This document shows positions 26,001-40,521 of a DNA stretch of 64,000 nt, in pieces. The translations under genes and the position numbers were made by a program. Positions within the stretch are counted from its first letter, which is position 1, and each line of letters opens with the position of its first letter. Below the pieces are notes generated by a model, which was not told the origin of the DNA, searched no databases, and saw only the letters and a program-made list of their open reading frames with translations. This stretch comes from Taeniopygia guttata (taxonomy: Eukaryota; Chordata; Aves; Passeriformes; Estrildidae), in contig NC_133026.1 in NCBI RefSeq assembly GCF_048771995.1, forward strand, positions 10,794,001 through 10,858,000, in the 5' to 3' direction.

Positions 26001-27640
26001 GTGCACTGCTTTCTTGGAATTTGTGTAGGATTCAAGAACAGGCTTAGGTAAGCATACTTCTTAATTAGCAAGTCTGCTTTGTTGGATGAGACTCTACTAT
26101 GTCAGTAATAGCAACAGATCAGGCCTGTCTTTTTATAGTTCATAATTCCATGAGCTGTAATTGAAGTTTTTGAGGGCAGCTGGCATCTTTAAATGTAAGG
26201 CAGATAAAATACTTCATCAGAGACTGGCCTTCAGGAGACATTTTATTTTATTTTATTTTATTTTAAAAAACCCCAAAACATTTTGTACAACAAATCCAGC
26301 AGTGTTACAGCTCCCTGGATCTTGAGATCTCTGTCTTTAGCTAAACAAGGAGTTAGGAAACAAGAACTGTCAACATTGCACATCTGAATCAAGCATTTAT
26401 GGTTCTCAGAGCTGCCATGCCACTTTGATGTAAGAGCAATGTAGGAATGTAATACTTATGCTATAACATGATCAGTCTTCATGTCTGAAATTCTTCAGGG
26501 CTATGCCCAGTGCACAGGACATTAATCAGCGTAGGTTTCATCATTGTTATTTTGCTGTTGCAAAATTGCTTAAGCGTTGTTGCTATCCATTAATTTGTAT
26601 CTTTTTATTGATTACTTACGAGTCTACTCCACCAAAAGAAAAAAGTCAATTAATAATTGTGGAGGATAAAAAGCTAATATTCACTGAAATTTGAGTGCTC
26701 CTGTTGGACAAAGAGGCAGTGACCAACAGCTGTCAAGATCTTTATGTTACTATGGAATAACCAATATAATTTATCACAGCAATCCACTTCCTGTTTTTGC
26801 TGTTACTCTGATTAGAAGTGAGCTGATTGTTTCTGGCTTTAAAGGTTAAATGATGTTTCACTTTCAGGCACATTACGTGAGGAGGTCGCGCAGCACCACG
26901 AGGAAGCGCAAACGCGATGAGTCTGAAACGCCCCGGTCGGCGTCGCGCAGCCGCAGCTGCTCTCGCACACCACGGGATGTGTCTGGCCTTCGGGATGAAA
27001 AGGTTTGTTATTCATCTGTATTTACCTGTTTGGCAGCTCAACCAGCATGATTGTGCCTAGACCAGCTCCTGGGAGACTTCAGAGTAGGCTGGTTATGTTT
27101 GTCCAGAGTTTTTGTGTTTGGTCTCCCTGCAGCTTGATCAGCTTTTCATTTGGACTCTGTTTCTCAACTTCCATCTTACAAATAACATGTAATAATATAG
27201 ACCAAAGAAGTACATTTTAATTCTTGTCTCTAAATGCAAGTTTGAAGAAAGAATTCTGCAAACTGTGGTTGTATCTTTAGTAAGTGAGGAATTCGGGGAT
27301 AGCATGATCCTGTGTTAGTGTTCTGGAAAGTTTTGCTAAGTTTCAGAGTGATACTGCTCAGCTGGTGTTAATGTCCTTGATAAAACCATCCAGCTTAGTG
27401 GGTTTTTTTAAAGGTAAAGCTTGTTACTGAGTTACTGAGGAAGTTGCTCTGTATTGTTGGTTTGTTTGTTTGTTTGTTTTTAAATAGATGGTGAAGAAGG
27501 TTAAGATCATGGCAAAGAAAGCTCAAAAGAAAATGAATCGCCTGGGCAGGAAAGGAGAGGCAGACAGGCACATATTTAACTTGAAGCCAAGACATCTGCT
27601 GGCTGGGAAGAGAAAATCTGGTAAAACACAGAGAAGATAA
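17018..27640 (+). CDS. GTPBP4: GTP-binding protein 4 (NOG1), complete, 17 coding exons
   Basis: GTPBP4/NOG1 is a nucleolar OBG-family GTPase that binds pre-60S ribosomal particles and is needed for large-subunit assembly. Coding exons: 17018-17065, 17704-17874, 19014-19117, 19193-19329, 19917-20017, 20417-20509, 21005-21196, 21284-21349, 22048-22137, 22537-22647, 22903-22980, 23089-23140, 23707-23807, 24676-24873, 25714-25779, 26868-27002, 27488-27640. They sum to 1896 nt, 631 residues plus stop (human about 634). All introns are GT-AG and all phases join. The protein starts [16 protein letters not shown] in a strong Kozak context (ggccATGg). G motifs: G1 GYPNVGKS at residues 175-182, a G2 threonine near 201-202, G3 DTPG at 221-224, G4 NKCD at 289-292, G5-like ETSTL at 319-323. 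The N-terminal NOG1 domain precedes the G domain. Acidic and lysine-rich helices, then an arginine/serine-rich basic tail, follow it. Compared with human, a few residues are missing at HYVRRSRS in exon 16. Identification is very secure. Confidence 0.98.
26241..26265. repeat. (TTTTA)5 pentanucleotide microsatellite
   Basis: Five uninterrupted TTTTA units lie in the intron between GTPBP4 exons 15 and 16, followed by an A-rich stretch. It is a simple repeat with no evident effect on splicing. Confidence 0.9.
27460..27480 (+). repeat. (GTTT)5 repeat in the last GTPBP4 acceptor
   Basis: Five GTTT units run directly into the tail taaatag that precedes the last coding exon at 27488. They occupy the place of the polypyrimidine tract of this 3' splice site. 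Confidence 0.85.
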
Positions 27641-27657
27641 GCAATCTTCTGGATCAA

Positions 27658-27694
27658 AATAAAAAACTGGTCAAAAAATCAAATTTAAAATAAA
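27658..27694 (+). terminator. GTPBP4: GTPBP4 polyadenylation signals
   Basis: AATAAA occurs at 27658-27663, only 18 bases after the stop codon, and again at 27689-27694. A T-rich stretch follows around 27718-27740. The 3' UTR is therefore very short, under about 100 bases. The exact cleavage site is not visible. Confidence 0.8.
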
Positions 27695-27719
27695 AATTAA
27701 ATTTATTAAAACTAATTTC

Positions 27720-28978
27720 TAGTTGTCATCTTTTTTAGTAATACTTGATATTTAAGTGTGTGTTTTGTGTTAGTGGTTATGATACTTCAAGTTCCGTATT
27801 TCAATATCTTGATATTGCAGTTCCAAGAAATAACCATGAGAGAAATTTCTCAATTCTAGTGGCAGAAACCATTTATAAACAGACAAAAAAATATTTTCTT
27901 CCATATTCTTATTCCTGACTTTTATGTATCAGTTAAGTGTTTATATTTCTATACAAACCTAATTTAAAATGAGGATAAATCTAGAAATGTGCACACTTTG
28001 TTAAACTACCATTAATAAAAAATGCCTGGGTTCAGTAAGGTTTGGATTGCTGCATGCAGGTAATCCTTTGTGATGCGTTTATGTTGCTGGTAAAGGCTGA
28101 AATGGGTGGGGAAGTAACAGGAAAGCACCAAGAACTAGACAGAGTTTGTGTTTGTGCCCTGAAGCACGGGAGCAATGCTGCCACTTTACTGAGATACAGG
28201 GTGACTGGAGGAGAAACTGCAGTTCTAGTACTGACCTGCAGCCTCTAATAACCTAGAACAGCAGGGGCAGGGAAGGTCACACCTTACAACCTTGAATATT
28301 TCACATTAATACTAATATTTCAGATATGTAGAGAATGAGGCTCAGACTGAAATTCTGTGCCAAGCACATGCTGCTGTCATCCTTGGCTTAGCAGGACATT
28401 TTCTCTTCAGGATCTGACAGACAAAAATCTGCTCAAGGCAAAATATATTGTCATATGTGAAATATTTTTTGTCCCTACTTGTTCAGTGGTTACGTAGAGG
28501 TTTTCAAAATGATGCATTATAAATGTGTTGCTTGAACAGTGCACTTCAAATCCATATTAAAAATTAACAACCCCCCAAAAAATAAGGGGGAAAGCAAGAA
28601 ACCTCAAATCACTACTTTTTGAAATACAGCCAGTAACTGGCTGTCAGATGTCAGTTTTTGCAGCATGTGTAAATTGATAGAGTTTCTCTCATCTACTTTG
28701 TGTAATAAATTCAGAATTAAACCATACTGTAATGCCACAAAGAAGACAGGTCAAGAAAAACTTCTGAGGGACTTGGAGGAACTGTTAAACAAAATTTTTC
28801 TTTCAGCTTCTGTATGCACAGGGCTTCTGCTTCAGGATCTGTTTTGCCAGCTTTTGCTCCAAGCTGAACTAGAAAAACAGAACTTTTTTCCAGTAGATAG
28901 TGTAGCAAAGACAGATTATTCTCCATGAAGTTTCACATCTGGAAAGAAAACAACAGTCCAAGGGTTTAGGCAAGATGT
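27720..28978. other. Gap between convergent genes, no gene recognised
   Basis: GTPBP4 ends to the left and the IDI1 3' UTR comes in from the right. Mammals carry the paralogue IDI2 next to IDI1. I looked for isomerase motifs ([17 protein letters not shown]) here on both strands and found none. Confidence 0.55.
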
Positions 28979-28984
28979 TTTAAT
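28979..28984 (-). terminator. IDI1: Candidate distal IDI1 polyadenylation signal
   Basis: TTTAAT on the plus strand reads ATTAAA on the IDI1 strand. It is followed downstream (about 28930-28965 on the plus strand) by a GT/T-rich stretch. It would give a 3' UTR of about 1.5 kb. A nearer canonical AATAAA (plus-strand TTTATT at 29856-29861) would give about 0.6 kb. Either or both may be used. Confidence 0.35.
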
Positions 28985-29855
28985 TATAAAGTAAAGATTT
29001 AAAAAGTATTTGAGAACTTCTCCATTGCCTACAGCGGGGTATCGCGGCTGATTGCACTGAATTCAAGAGAGCTGCTACATCACGTCACTATTCCCTCACC
29101 TGATACTTGCTTTGAAACAATACATCTGTTCTGGCCAATATACAACAAACCTGGCTCTAAAACCTCCAAGTGTTGAACTACTGGAGGTGCTGCTACAAGG
29201 AAGCTTCAGTGCTGCAGTCACAACAGGGATGAGAAAGAAACTTTGACCAAGGAAAAAGTTAGTTTTATCCCAAATCCAGACACAGAATCCTTAGAACCAT
29301 GTTTACTTGCAATGATAAGTGGTATGACAAACACCCTATTTCATCAGGCTCTGGGAGAACTTAAAAACTAGTTTGAGTAGTGTGCTAAGAGAAGAAATCG
29401 CAAACTTTTTTGAGGCCCCTCCATCCCCCCCAGTCCATAATTAAAATTGAAGCACCCTTGAGTATTTGTCTTACTGAAAAAAGCCTCTTAAGTTACTAGC
29501 AATTGATTGACTGCAAGATCAAAAATAATTAGCTCTGGTAATTTCTAATTAACTGACATCAAGACCCAGTGTTAGCTCACAAATTATCACTCTTAAATTT
29601 TGGGGTTCAGTGGGTTTGAGCTGTCTGGGAATGACTATTACAGGAAAAGAAAAGCCCTTGTATCAAGATGCCTAGTTTCCTGGAAAATGGAGAAGAGCCA
29701 TTTTGTGCACATCCAGTCTCCAAAGACAGACTACTGACATTAGACAGGTACCATTTACATTTGCTATAATTAACTTTTTTTTTTTTTTTTGAGATGTCCA
29801 GTATTCAACCATAAACTAATCAGAAAATCGTGGTTGGGGAAAAAAACCCAAACAC

Positions 29856-29861
29856 TTTATT
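29856..29861 (-). terminator. IDI1: Candidate proximal IDI1 polyadenylation signal
   Basis: A canonical AATAAA on the minus strand, about 585 bases after the IDI1 stop codon. The plus-strand sequence on its far side contains the A-run ggggaaaaaaaccc, which is T-rich on the gene strand as expected for a downstream element. Confidence 0.35.
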
Positions 29862-30443
29862 ATCTAAAGCTTTAACACATATGTCAGCACTTCAAAATCA
29901 AACTTACTCCACACAGGCAATCCAATTACTTAAGCTTTTATGGGTTTGGTTAATTACAGAGTACAGTAGCTGAAGAGATTTGCTTTCTGCAATTAAAAAT
30001 AATCCTGATTACTTTGTTTGTTTCTTCTGGCAATTGATCTTCTCAGCATCACAGCAGAGCCCACAGTCATGTGTAATCAGTATTTAAGGTGTGGGTAAGT
30101 TCAGTGGAACACCCAGCTCTCCTGCCTGAGCTGGGCAGGAGGTGCCTGGGCTCCCTCCCACGTGTGCACGGCACACAAGGGCTGGGGATCTTCACCAGAC
30201 AATGGAGGAAGAGGAACCCAGGGGTTTCATGTTACTGTTACCCATTCACATGAGATCTTAACAGGCCCAAGAGAACCAAGGATGAGGGGGAAAAGGTGAC
30301 AAAGACACAAGAAAAAGCACTATGACATCTGTGTAAATTAAACATGCTCCATGTGGACCACTTCTTTGCATGTACATCATGATTTATCAGTGTTAATGAG
30401 ACCACACATCACTGCTAGCCTTCAGCACCTTTTTGCCAGCTAT

Positions 30444-34053
<3,610 letters not shown>

Positions 34054-34446
34054 CTAATGGCTTGTTTCTCTGGCATGGTGTAAATGGCACACACCAGTTT
34101 TGTTCTGAGAGGGTTTACATGCTTTTAGTTCCCTGAAATTTCTTATCACAATACAAATCACATAGCAACACTTGGCAGGTGCTTGAAGCATTTTTATTTC
34201 TCAGGAAACCCTTGCAGCAGCTGCTGCAGGACAGCCATGCTGAGCCATTTTTATGGCCTGTCAGTGGCAGGAATTCCAGTTCCAAAGCTCAAGCTGTGTA
34301 CCAGCTCTGGCTATTTCATAACGCCAGGTATCCTGTGCACGAGGATTTCTCCTCTCCACAGTCTTTAAAGCCTCAGGAACAGAGTTTCAACCCGAGGTAC
34401 CGACAAAGCAACACCGGCCCTGCCCCGAGCCTCTGTTCGCAAAGAA

Positions 34447-34945
34447 TCCCTGGATGGGTCAGGTTGGAAGGGACCACAGGGGTGACCCGGTGACCTCCCC
34501 ACTCTGTCAGGGTCACCCCAGAGCCCACGGCACGGGATTGCATTCAGAGAGCTCTGGGTATCCCTGGGGAAGGGGCTGCACTCCACTCCAGGCACCCGCT
34601 CCCCTGCACGGGCACCTACACAGGAACGGAGCTCTGCTCACGGCCAGTGCGAGCCCTGTGCATCAGTGCTGCCCCGGCCTCTGCCTTACTGCTCAGCAAC
34701 GGGGACATCCTCTCGGCACCCTCCCGTGGGTATCATAGAAATTAACGATGTCTCCATGGATATTTATAGATATTAACGATGTCTCCTCTCAGCTGCCTCT
34801 CCTCGAGGCTGAACAGACCCAGCTCCCTCAGCCTTTACTTCTGACCTTCGCTGCCTTCCCACAGACCCGCTCCAGGAGCTCCTCGCCTCTTGGGCGCGGA
34901 GGGGTCCAGAGCCGGACACAGCGTTCTGGATGCAGGGTGGGCGCT
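34447..34945 (-). mobile_element. CR1 LINE 3' fragment, minus strand, in IDI1 5' region
   Basis: The plus strand reads the reverse complement of CR1. It starts near gggtcaggttggaagggacc and passes cagggtcaccccagagccca. It includes atatttatagatattaacga and the block ctgaacagacccagctccct, then reaches gacccgctccaggagctcct and ccggacacagcgttctggat. The copy is diverged and noncoding, with a small internal duplication (attaacgatgtctcc at 34741-34755 and 34772-34786). It ends right at the GC-rich IDI1 promoter, within the presumed first intron. Confidence 0.85.
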
Positions 34946-35079
34946 CTCGGCAGCAGTGTCCATGCCCGCTTTCCATAGCCGTGCCCGTGCCCCGCTCTCC
35001 CCGCTCTCCGTGCCCCGCTCACCCCTCTCTCCGTGCCCGCTCTCCGTACCCCGCTCTCCGTGCGCTCGGCCCCCGCCGC

Positions 35080-35380
35080 TCTCCCCTCACGCCGGGGCCG
35101 CTCCGAGGAGCCGCGCTCCCGGCCCGCCGCAGCGCGCGCCACATCTCCCGTCACACCCCGCCCGCCAATGGCGCCGCCGCCCGGCGCTGACGTCACCGCA
35201 TCGCCCGATCGCCCCACTGCGGCGCGGGGGGCGGTGCCAGCAGTGACAGGTGGGGAGAGCGGAGCGCGCGGCCAATCGCGCACGGCCCCGCAGCGGCGCT
35301 GGCCAATAGAGACGGGGAGCGGCGGCGAGCTGGCCAATGGGAGCGGGGCAGCGCGGCGGGCGGGGCGGGCGGCCGTGCCC
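35080..35380 (-). promoter_or_regulatory. IDI1: IDI1 CpG-island promoter, NF-Y cluster and CRE
   Basis: This is a GC-rich island upstream of IDI1. CCAAT boxes lie at 35165-35169, 35272-35276, 35303-35307 and 35334-35338. All are on the plus strand, so they read ATTGG in the direction of IDI1. A perfect palindromic CRE, TGACGTCA, is at 35188-35195, and a GC box (gggcggggcggg) is near 35357-35368. CCAAT boxes bound by NF-Y are the usual partners of SREBP at sterol-pathway promoters. The sequence around 35243-35255 (gtgacaggtgggg) is only a weak sterol-element-like match. The position of exon 1 is unresolved; possible donors on the minus strand begin at 35022 and 35090. Confidence 0.7.
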
Positions 35381-35483
35381 AGAGCTGTGCCCACAGTCGT
35401 GCCCACAGCCGGCACAGGGGAGGGTCGGGCTCAGGGTCGGGCTCGGGCTCCCGGAGCAGGGAGAAGCCTTTGGCTTCCGACAG

Positions 35484-35690
35484 GAATCACAGACTCAAAG
35501 AGGCTGTAAAAGCCCTCTGAGATCATCGAGCCCAGCCTGTGACCGGACAGTACCATGTCAACCAGACCACGGCACTGAGTGACACATCCAGTCTTTGCTT
35601 ACACCGCGAGGGACTGTGACTCCACCGCCACTCTGGGCCGCGCATTCCAGTGTCTAAAGATTGAATATTTCTAACATTCAGCGCTGCTTA
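35484..35690 (-). mobile_element. CR1 LINE 3' fragment upstream of IDI1
   Basis: The reverse complement of a CR1 3' region is visible: ctctgagatcatcgagccca, accatgtcaaccagaccacg, ccacatccagtctttgctta-like sequence and gggactgtgactccaccgcc, ending near cattccagtgtctaaagatt. It is of the same type as the CR1 at 13645-13995 and is 5'-truncated. Confidence 0.85.
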
Positions 35691-38600
35691 TGGTCTTTTC
35701 ACCCACCCACGGAAACCGAAGGACTGTGCCCAAGTCCCGGCTCCCACAAATGTGCGGGGTTTGTGGCAAACAGTTCCAGCGCCGAAGTTCTGGGAGTGTT
35801 TCACGTGGCGGCCATGAGCCCGGGACTGCAGCCTAACAGGGCTTTTTGGCACACTGCGTGCTTTTCTCCGGTCCGCACTAGCATCCCTCGAGCTGAAGAG
35901 GTTGGGGTTGTGCTGCACGGATGCTGCACCGGGAGTGGGGAATGCCGCTCCCCTCCTGCGCTGCCAGCTCCGCCTGCGGGGAAGCAGATCCTGTGCTAGT
36001 CAAGCTCTGGAATTGCCTGACTCAGTGAGCTCTCGAGGGGCAGAGAGAGCAACAAATATTCTGGGTAGCTATGGAACACAGGCAGATGTCAAGATGAACT
36101 GGCCAGATAGGGGAATTTAGATATTCACAGATAACAAACTAAAAAACTTCAATACCAAGCCTCTAGAAACTTCACACTACCATAGCTAAATACCTTCTCA
36201 GCAAGGCTTTTGCTGGCTTATTGCTTGTCCACAGATCTACGTTTGTGACTGGATGACATAAAAAGCCTAGAAATGACATTTTACATGTCTTGGAGGCATG
36301 GCTCGCTCTGATTCCCTCCCAGCTCAAGTTCCAGCATTTCAGTCTTGTTTGCTTGATTTTTTCCTGGGAACAGGACAGATGGCCTATCACTTATCATTAA
36401 CAGCACAAATGTTCAAATGGACAGTTAATATTTTTCAATGGAGGGGGAGGTGGGGTGGGTTATCTTACAGCATTCCCCTGTGCAGAGCTTGATGAAAGAA
36501 GAGTGGAGGTGATTTGAGTGAAAGGCACTTGAAACCATCAGAACATCAAAAGTGAAAAAAATAAATAAAAAGAAGACTGTAACAATGTGTTGGCTGCTAC
36601 ATATCCTTTTAACTACATAAAACAACATTATGTATTAATGTTAATATTGTGTTATTCATTAATAAACTACAAATATAATGTTATCACAGGAATGTTGATA
36701 ATAAATATGTACTCTCAGAAAGGACAGAAATGTACACAGATTGCTTTTTATTGAGTTTACTTTTCATTACTTTACAGATTACTTATTGCTGAATCACTGG
36801 CACAAAAGCACAGTAATTGGAGACTGAGATATGCTGATATATCTTCACAGATATACTGAGAACATCCTTCACCACATTAATCACTTGCTTGTTTCATTGT
36901 TCCAGATTAAAAAAAACAAAACAGAACTGTAATTTTTTCTTCTATAATTTTCCTAAAGTAACAAAACAAGCTACACAGATGTATCAAAAAAAAAATACTG
37001 AGATGGACATAGAAACCAGGATTTCATATGATGACAACAGAGTTAAAAAGCAGCTTTGCTGCGAGTGAAGCTCTTTTAGAATAGAAACTACTCCCCTGGG
37101 AGGCAGAGATGTGTCTGTGCCTCGGGCACAGCTGGCATGGGACATTAGCAGGTGTACAGAGTGACCTTCAGGCTGCACAGCACAGGGAAACCAGGAAAAA
37201 TGTGCTTATAGATGATAGAGAAAAGAGGGCTTTTTTCCTAGTAATAACTACTGAAAACTTCTATACAGGCACTTCAGAACCTGACAGTCAGAAACAATTA
37301 TAGTTCCTGTTTTGCACAGACAGACAGTCAATGCGGGTGAGCAGCAAGAAGTGACAATAAGTCCTGGTGGATGAGAGGCAAAGAAGCAGGGACAAAGGAT
37401 GACAAGAGACAAAACAAACCATTTTCACAACCCCAACCCCCCCCCCCCAAAAAAAAAAAACAAAAAAAAACCAAAAAAACCCCAACAAAAAACAGGGGAG
37501 ATACTTCCCAAGCCTTTAACCAGGTTTTATGTCACCTGTATCATCTTTCCTTTTGCTCCCCTCCAGACTTGCTCTTTGACTTCAAAGCTCTTTGTGTTGA
37601 AAATAAAGCATGCTAATTTTTGTAATGCACTTCACTGGTATGCACTTCACTGTAACCTCAGAACTTCTACTCCACCCTGCATAAACAGAATGCCTGAAGT
37701 GACATATAGATGCTTTTGAGACTTAATTTTTGCATCACCTGAAGTTCCCTGTTTTCAAACACTCAGCTACCAAGGGAAAGACAGTTTCCTCTAACAACTG
37801 GAATGTTTTTCATTCACCTGAAAATCCAACCAGCTGCAAACCCCTGACATACTTTTGGTGTCTACTAAGAGAAAGGGAAGTGCCATCCCCACCAAACTGA
37901 AGAAAAACTTTTCAATTCTCCAGCAAGTTAAACAAGATGATGACAAGATACAAAGTGAAATAAATGCTGAAACAAACCTGTGATTTGACCCCAGCCTAGA
38001 GTGCATAAACTCCTGAAAAATGCTTGTCCTCACCTTTCAGATTTGCCAAGGAAAATCAACGGGCTTCTTCCCCTCCCCATCACATCCAGACTTCTTCTTT
38101 TTCAGCTTCCTGTTAACTTGCTCTGATGTTTAAGACTTCCACTTCACCTTTCTCAGCTACAGAGCTATCCTTGTTCCTGATCTCCCTAGAGAATTTCTCT
38201 TGCGAGTCCTTTCCTGCCTGGAGCCGTAGCTCTTCAGAAAATATTTGTCTAAATGATCCACTCATGTGCTGAGCAAAAAACAACCTGGGTTTTATCTGAA
38301 ATGAGAGGTAAATACTTCCCAGTCTTAACTAATCTTCTGTTCCCTTGACTCTTCTTAAAAGCCTCTTTCAGGGAAGTGGGTTGGCTTCAGCTCGCTTCAG
38401 AGAAGACAGATGTCTTTGCAGTAAGAATGTAATGCATATATGCTAAATATCTAAGTAGGATGTTGTATCTGCATTTCATTCTGCTATCTCAAGCTGATGG
38501 AAAGAGTGCTGTGATGGATGGCTTCCAAATGTTTTTATACAGAATAAAGTGAATGAATAATGGTATAGGAAACCACTCTTCTAGGAAGGAGTTATTAGAA

Positions 38601-40440
38601 GGTTTCCTATATGAATCAAGAAATAACCTTTGAGTCCTTTTCTCCCTCAAATATTTTTTTTTGGTTGATTGATTTGGTTTTGTTTTTATTTCTTTTGGTT
38701 TGAGCTCTGGACAGAAGGCTTTGCCTTTTCCTGCTACATTTACAGGTTTGAAAAATGCTAATTTGGGAGGTTCAGCTATTGTTCTGTTGTGTTGCTGATT
38801 TTCCAAGCCTCCTATCTTGTCTTTTCTGGTCCAGCTGTGGGTGCAGAAGTAGATTTGTCCAGGACAACCTAACTTTTTCCACTATATTTACTGTATTATT
38901 TTAAAAGCTTCTTATGCATTGAAAAGATGCTGGCTAGTACTTCCCTGTTTCCCTAGGCTCCTGTATTGCTATTTATGTCTCCTGTTTTGTATCAGGTATT
39001 TTGTGAAAAACAGTCTTTTGTTCTCTATTTGCTCCTATGCATTACACAGTGCCTGTTACTCTTGCAATGCTGTGACAAAACCAAACCAGTAGCAGAGCTA
39101 GAGTGACAACATGCCACTTGTCATTCTCTTCTCATGAAAAAGCAACTGCATCCATACAGGGCCTGTTCATTTTCAGGTGAGGCATCCTGTACCAAGGAAA
39201 ACGTTGTTTAAGCCCATCTTTTCTCATTTCAGTATTTTGCATTTCTTCAGGTAAAAAAATGGTCATCTCTGTAATGCACTCTGCTCCTGGGGAGTGTGCT
39301 GCTCCAGAGGAGAAGGAAGCTGCCAGGTGTTCTCCCCAGGAAATCTCTAATGTGGATCTTTGTACTCCTGCTGGACATATTTTTCCTTCATACATATAGC
39401 TGAAATTGTAACAGTAGAGTAGTGTTATATTAGCGTAATTTTGGTAGGATTATGAGGCTTAAAAATGTCTAGTTAGAAACTGAACAGCTGAGAACTCGAA
39501 TTGTTGCTTGCCTAAAATTGCTGAGCCACCCACAACTGCACCAACTGTAAAGAGAATTCAAAGCATCGAACTGGGGCATTTGGTCAGGTTGTGTTCAGCT
39601 TCCTCCTGGGCACCTCTGCTCCATCTCTTGTCCCTCTCCTTTTGCCTGTGCAGTCTCCCCTCTTTTCCACTCCTTGAAGCTATTTAGCTAGTTTGCTCCC
39701 TTTTAGTGGCTTTGAAGAAGGGAATAGGCTAAAATTACAGGATGTTCTCGACCAGTTAGGGTGGTGATTTTGGAGAATGACCTCCAGTAAGGAGAAATAT
39801 GTTAGTAAATAGGTAAACCACTATTTTTGTTGCTGTTTAATACAGTTTTAAGACACGACTGCAATGAAGTGAGTAGAAAGAAAAAAAGACAAATGAGAAC
39901 TGCAGGCAGATTTGTAGTTGGGAAGCACATTAAAAGAAAATGTAATATTTCCAGCTCTCACTGGCACATGTTCTTCTGGCCTTTTTACAGACCTCTTCTG
40001 AGGCAGTTAAGATAATCTGCTGGAAGAGAGAAAATAATTAGGCGAAGGCCTCTTTTGACTTCCACTATCTGCTACAATGAATAAGAATTTTAGGTGGAGG
40101 TTTATTCCAAGTGCTAATCAGCAGAGGAATTAATCACATTTCAATTACGCGTTGTAGGCTTCAGAGCGAACAGCCTACTTGCAGAACGTCGCGGTTAGCT
40201 TTGATGCGCTGCCTGTCACTGCAGACACAGTAGAAAAACTCCACATTCGGTATCTCCCAGCCCTTCTGTATTAAAAAAATACGGAATTCCAGTGGTCTTT
40301 CCGCAAAGCTTCATCTCCCTTGTCAGTCCACCTGGTGCAGCGTTACTGGAGGTAACTCACTAACTAAAGCAGCAGTTTCGGTAAACACAGCGTTACCATA
40401 GGGGCCACGCTCGGGACGGAGCACACCGCGCTGTTCAACT
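35691..40440. other. Intergenic between divergent IDI1 and WDR37
   Basis: GC content falls from the IDI1 island into AT-rich sequence after about 36.1 kb. No gene, spliced exon or repeat family was recognised. A C-run followed by A-rich simple sequence lies at about 37433-37495. Short open frames here are unremarkable. Confidence 0.55.
37433..37495. repeat. C-run and A-rich low-complexity tract
   Basis: A run of about 12 C is followed by a long A-rich stretch broken by single or short C runs. It is simple sequence and prone to length error in assembly. Confidence 0.85.
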
Positions 40441-40521
40441 GCAGCACCGCGGTGACCCGGACAGCAGCGGGGCCGGCGGGGCAGCTCCTGCCCGGCCCCG
40501 GCGGCATTCCCGAGCCCCGGG

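Noticed and set aside
34828-35415. A 195-codon minus-strand frame over the IDI1 promoter, considered as a targeting-sequence exon of IDI1.
   Set aside because: It runs through promoter motifs and a CR1 fragment and lacks a convincing start and donor. A short leader exon could still lie within it, but the full frame is not supported.
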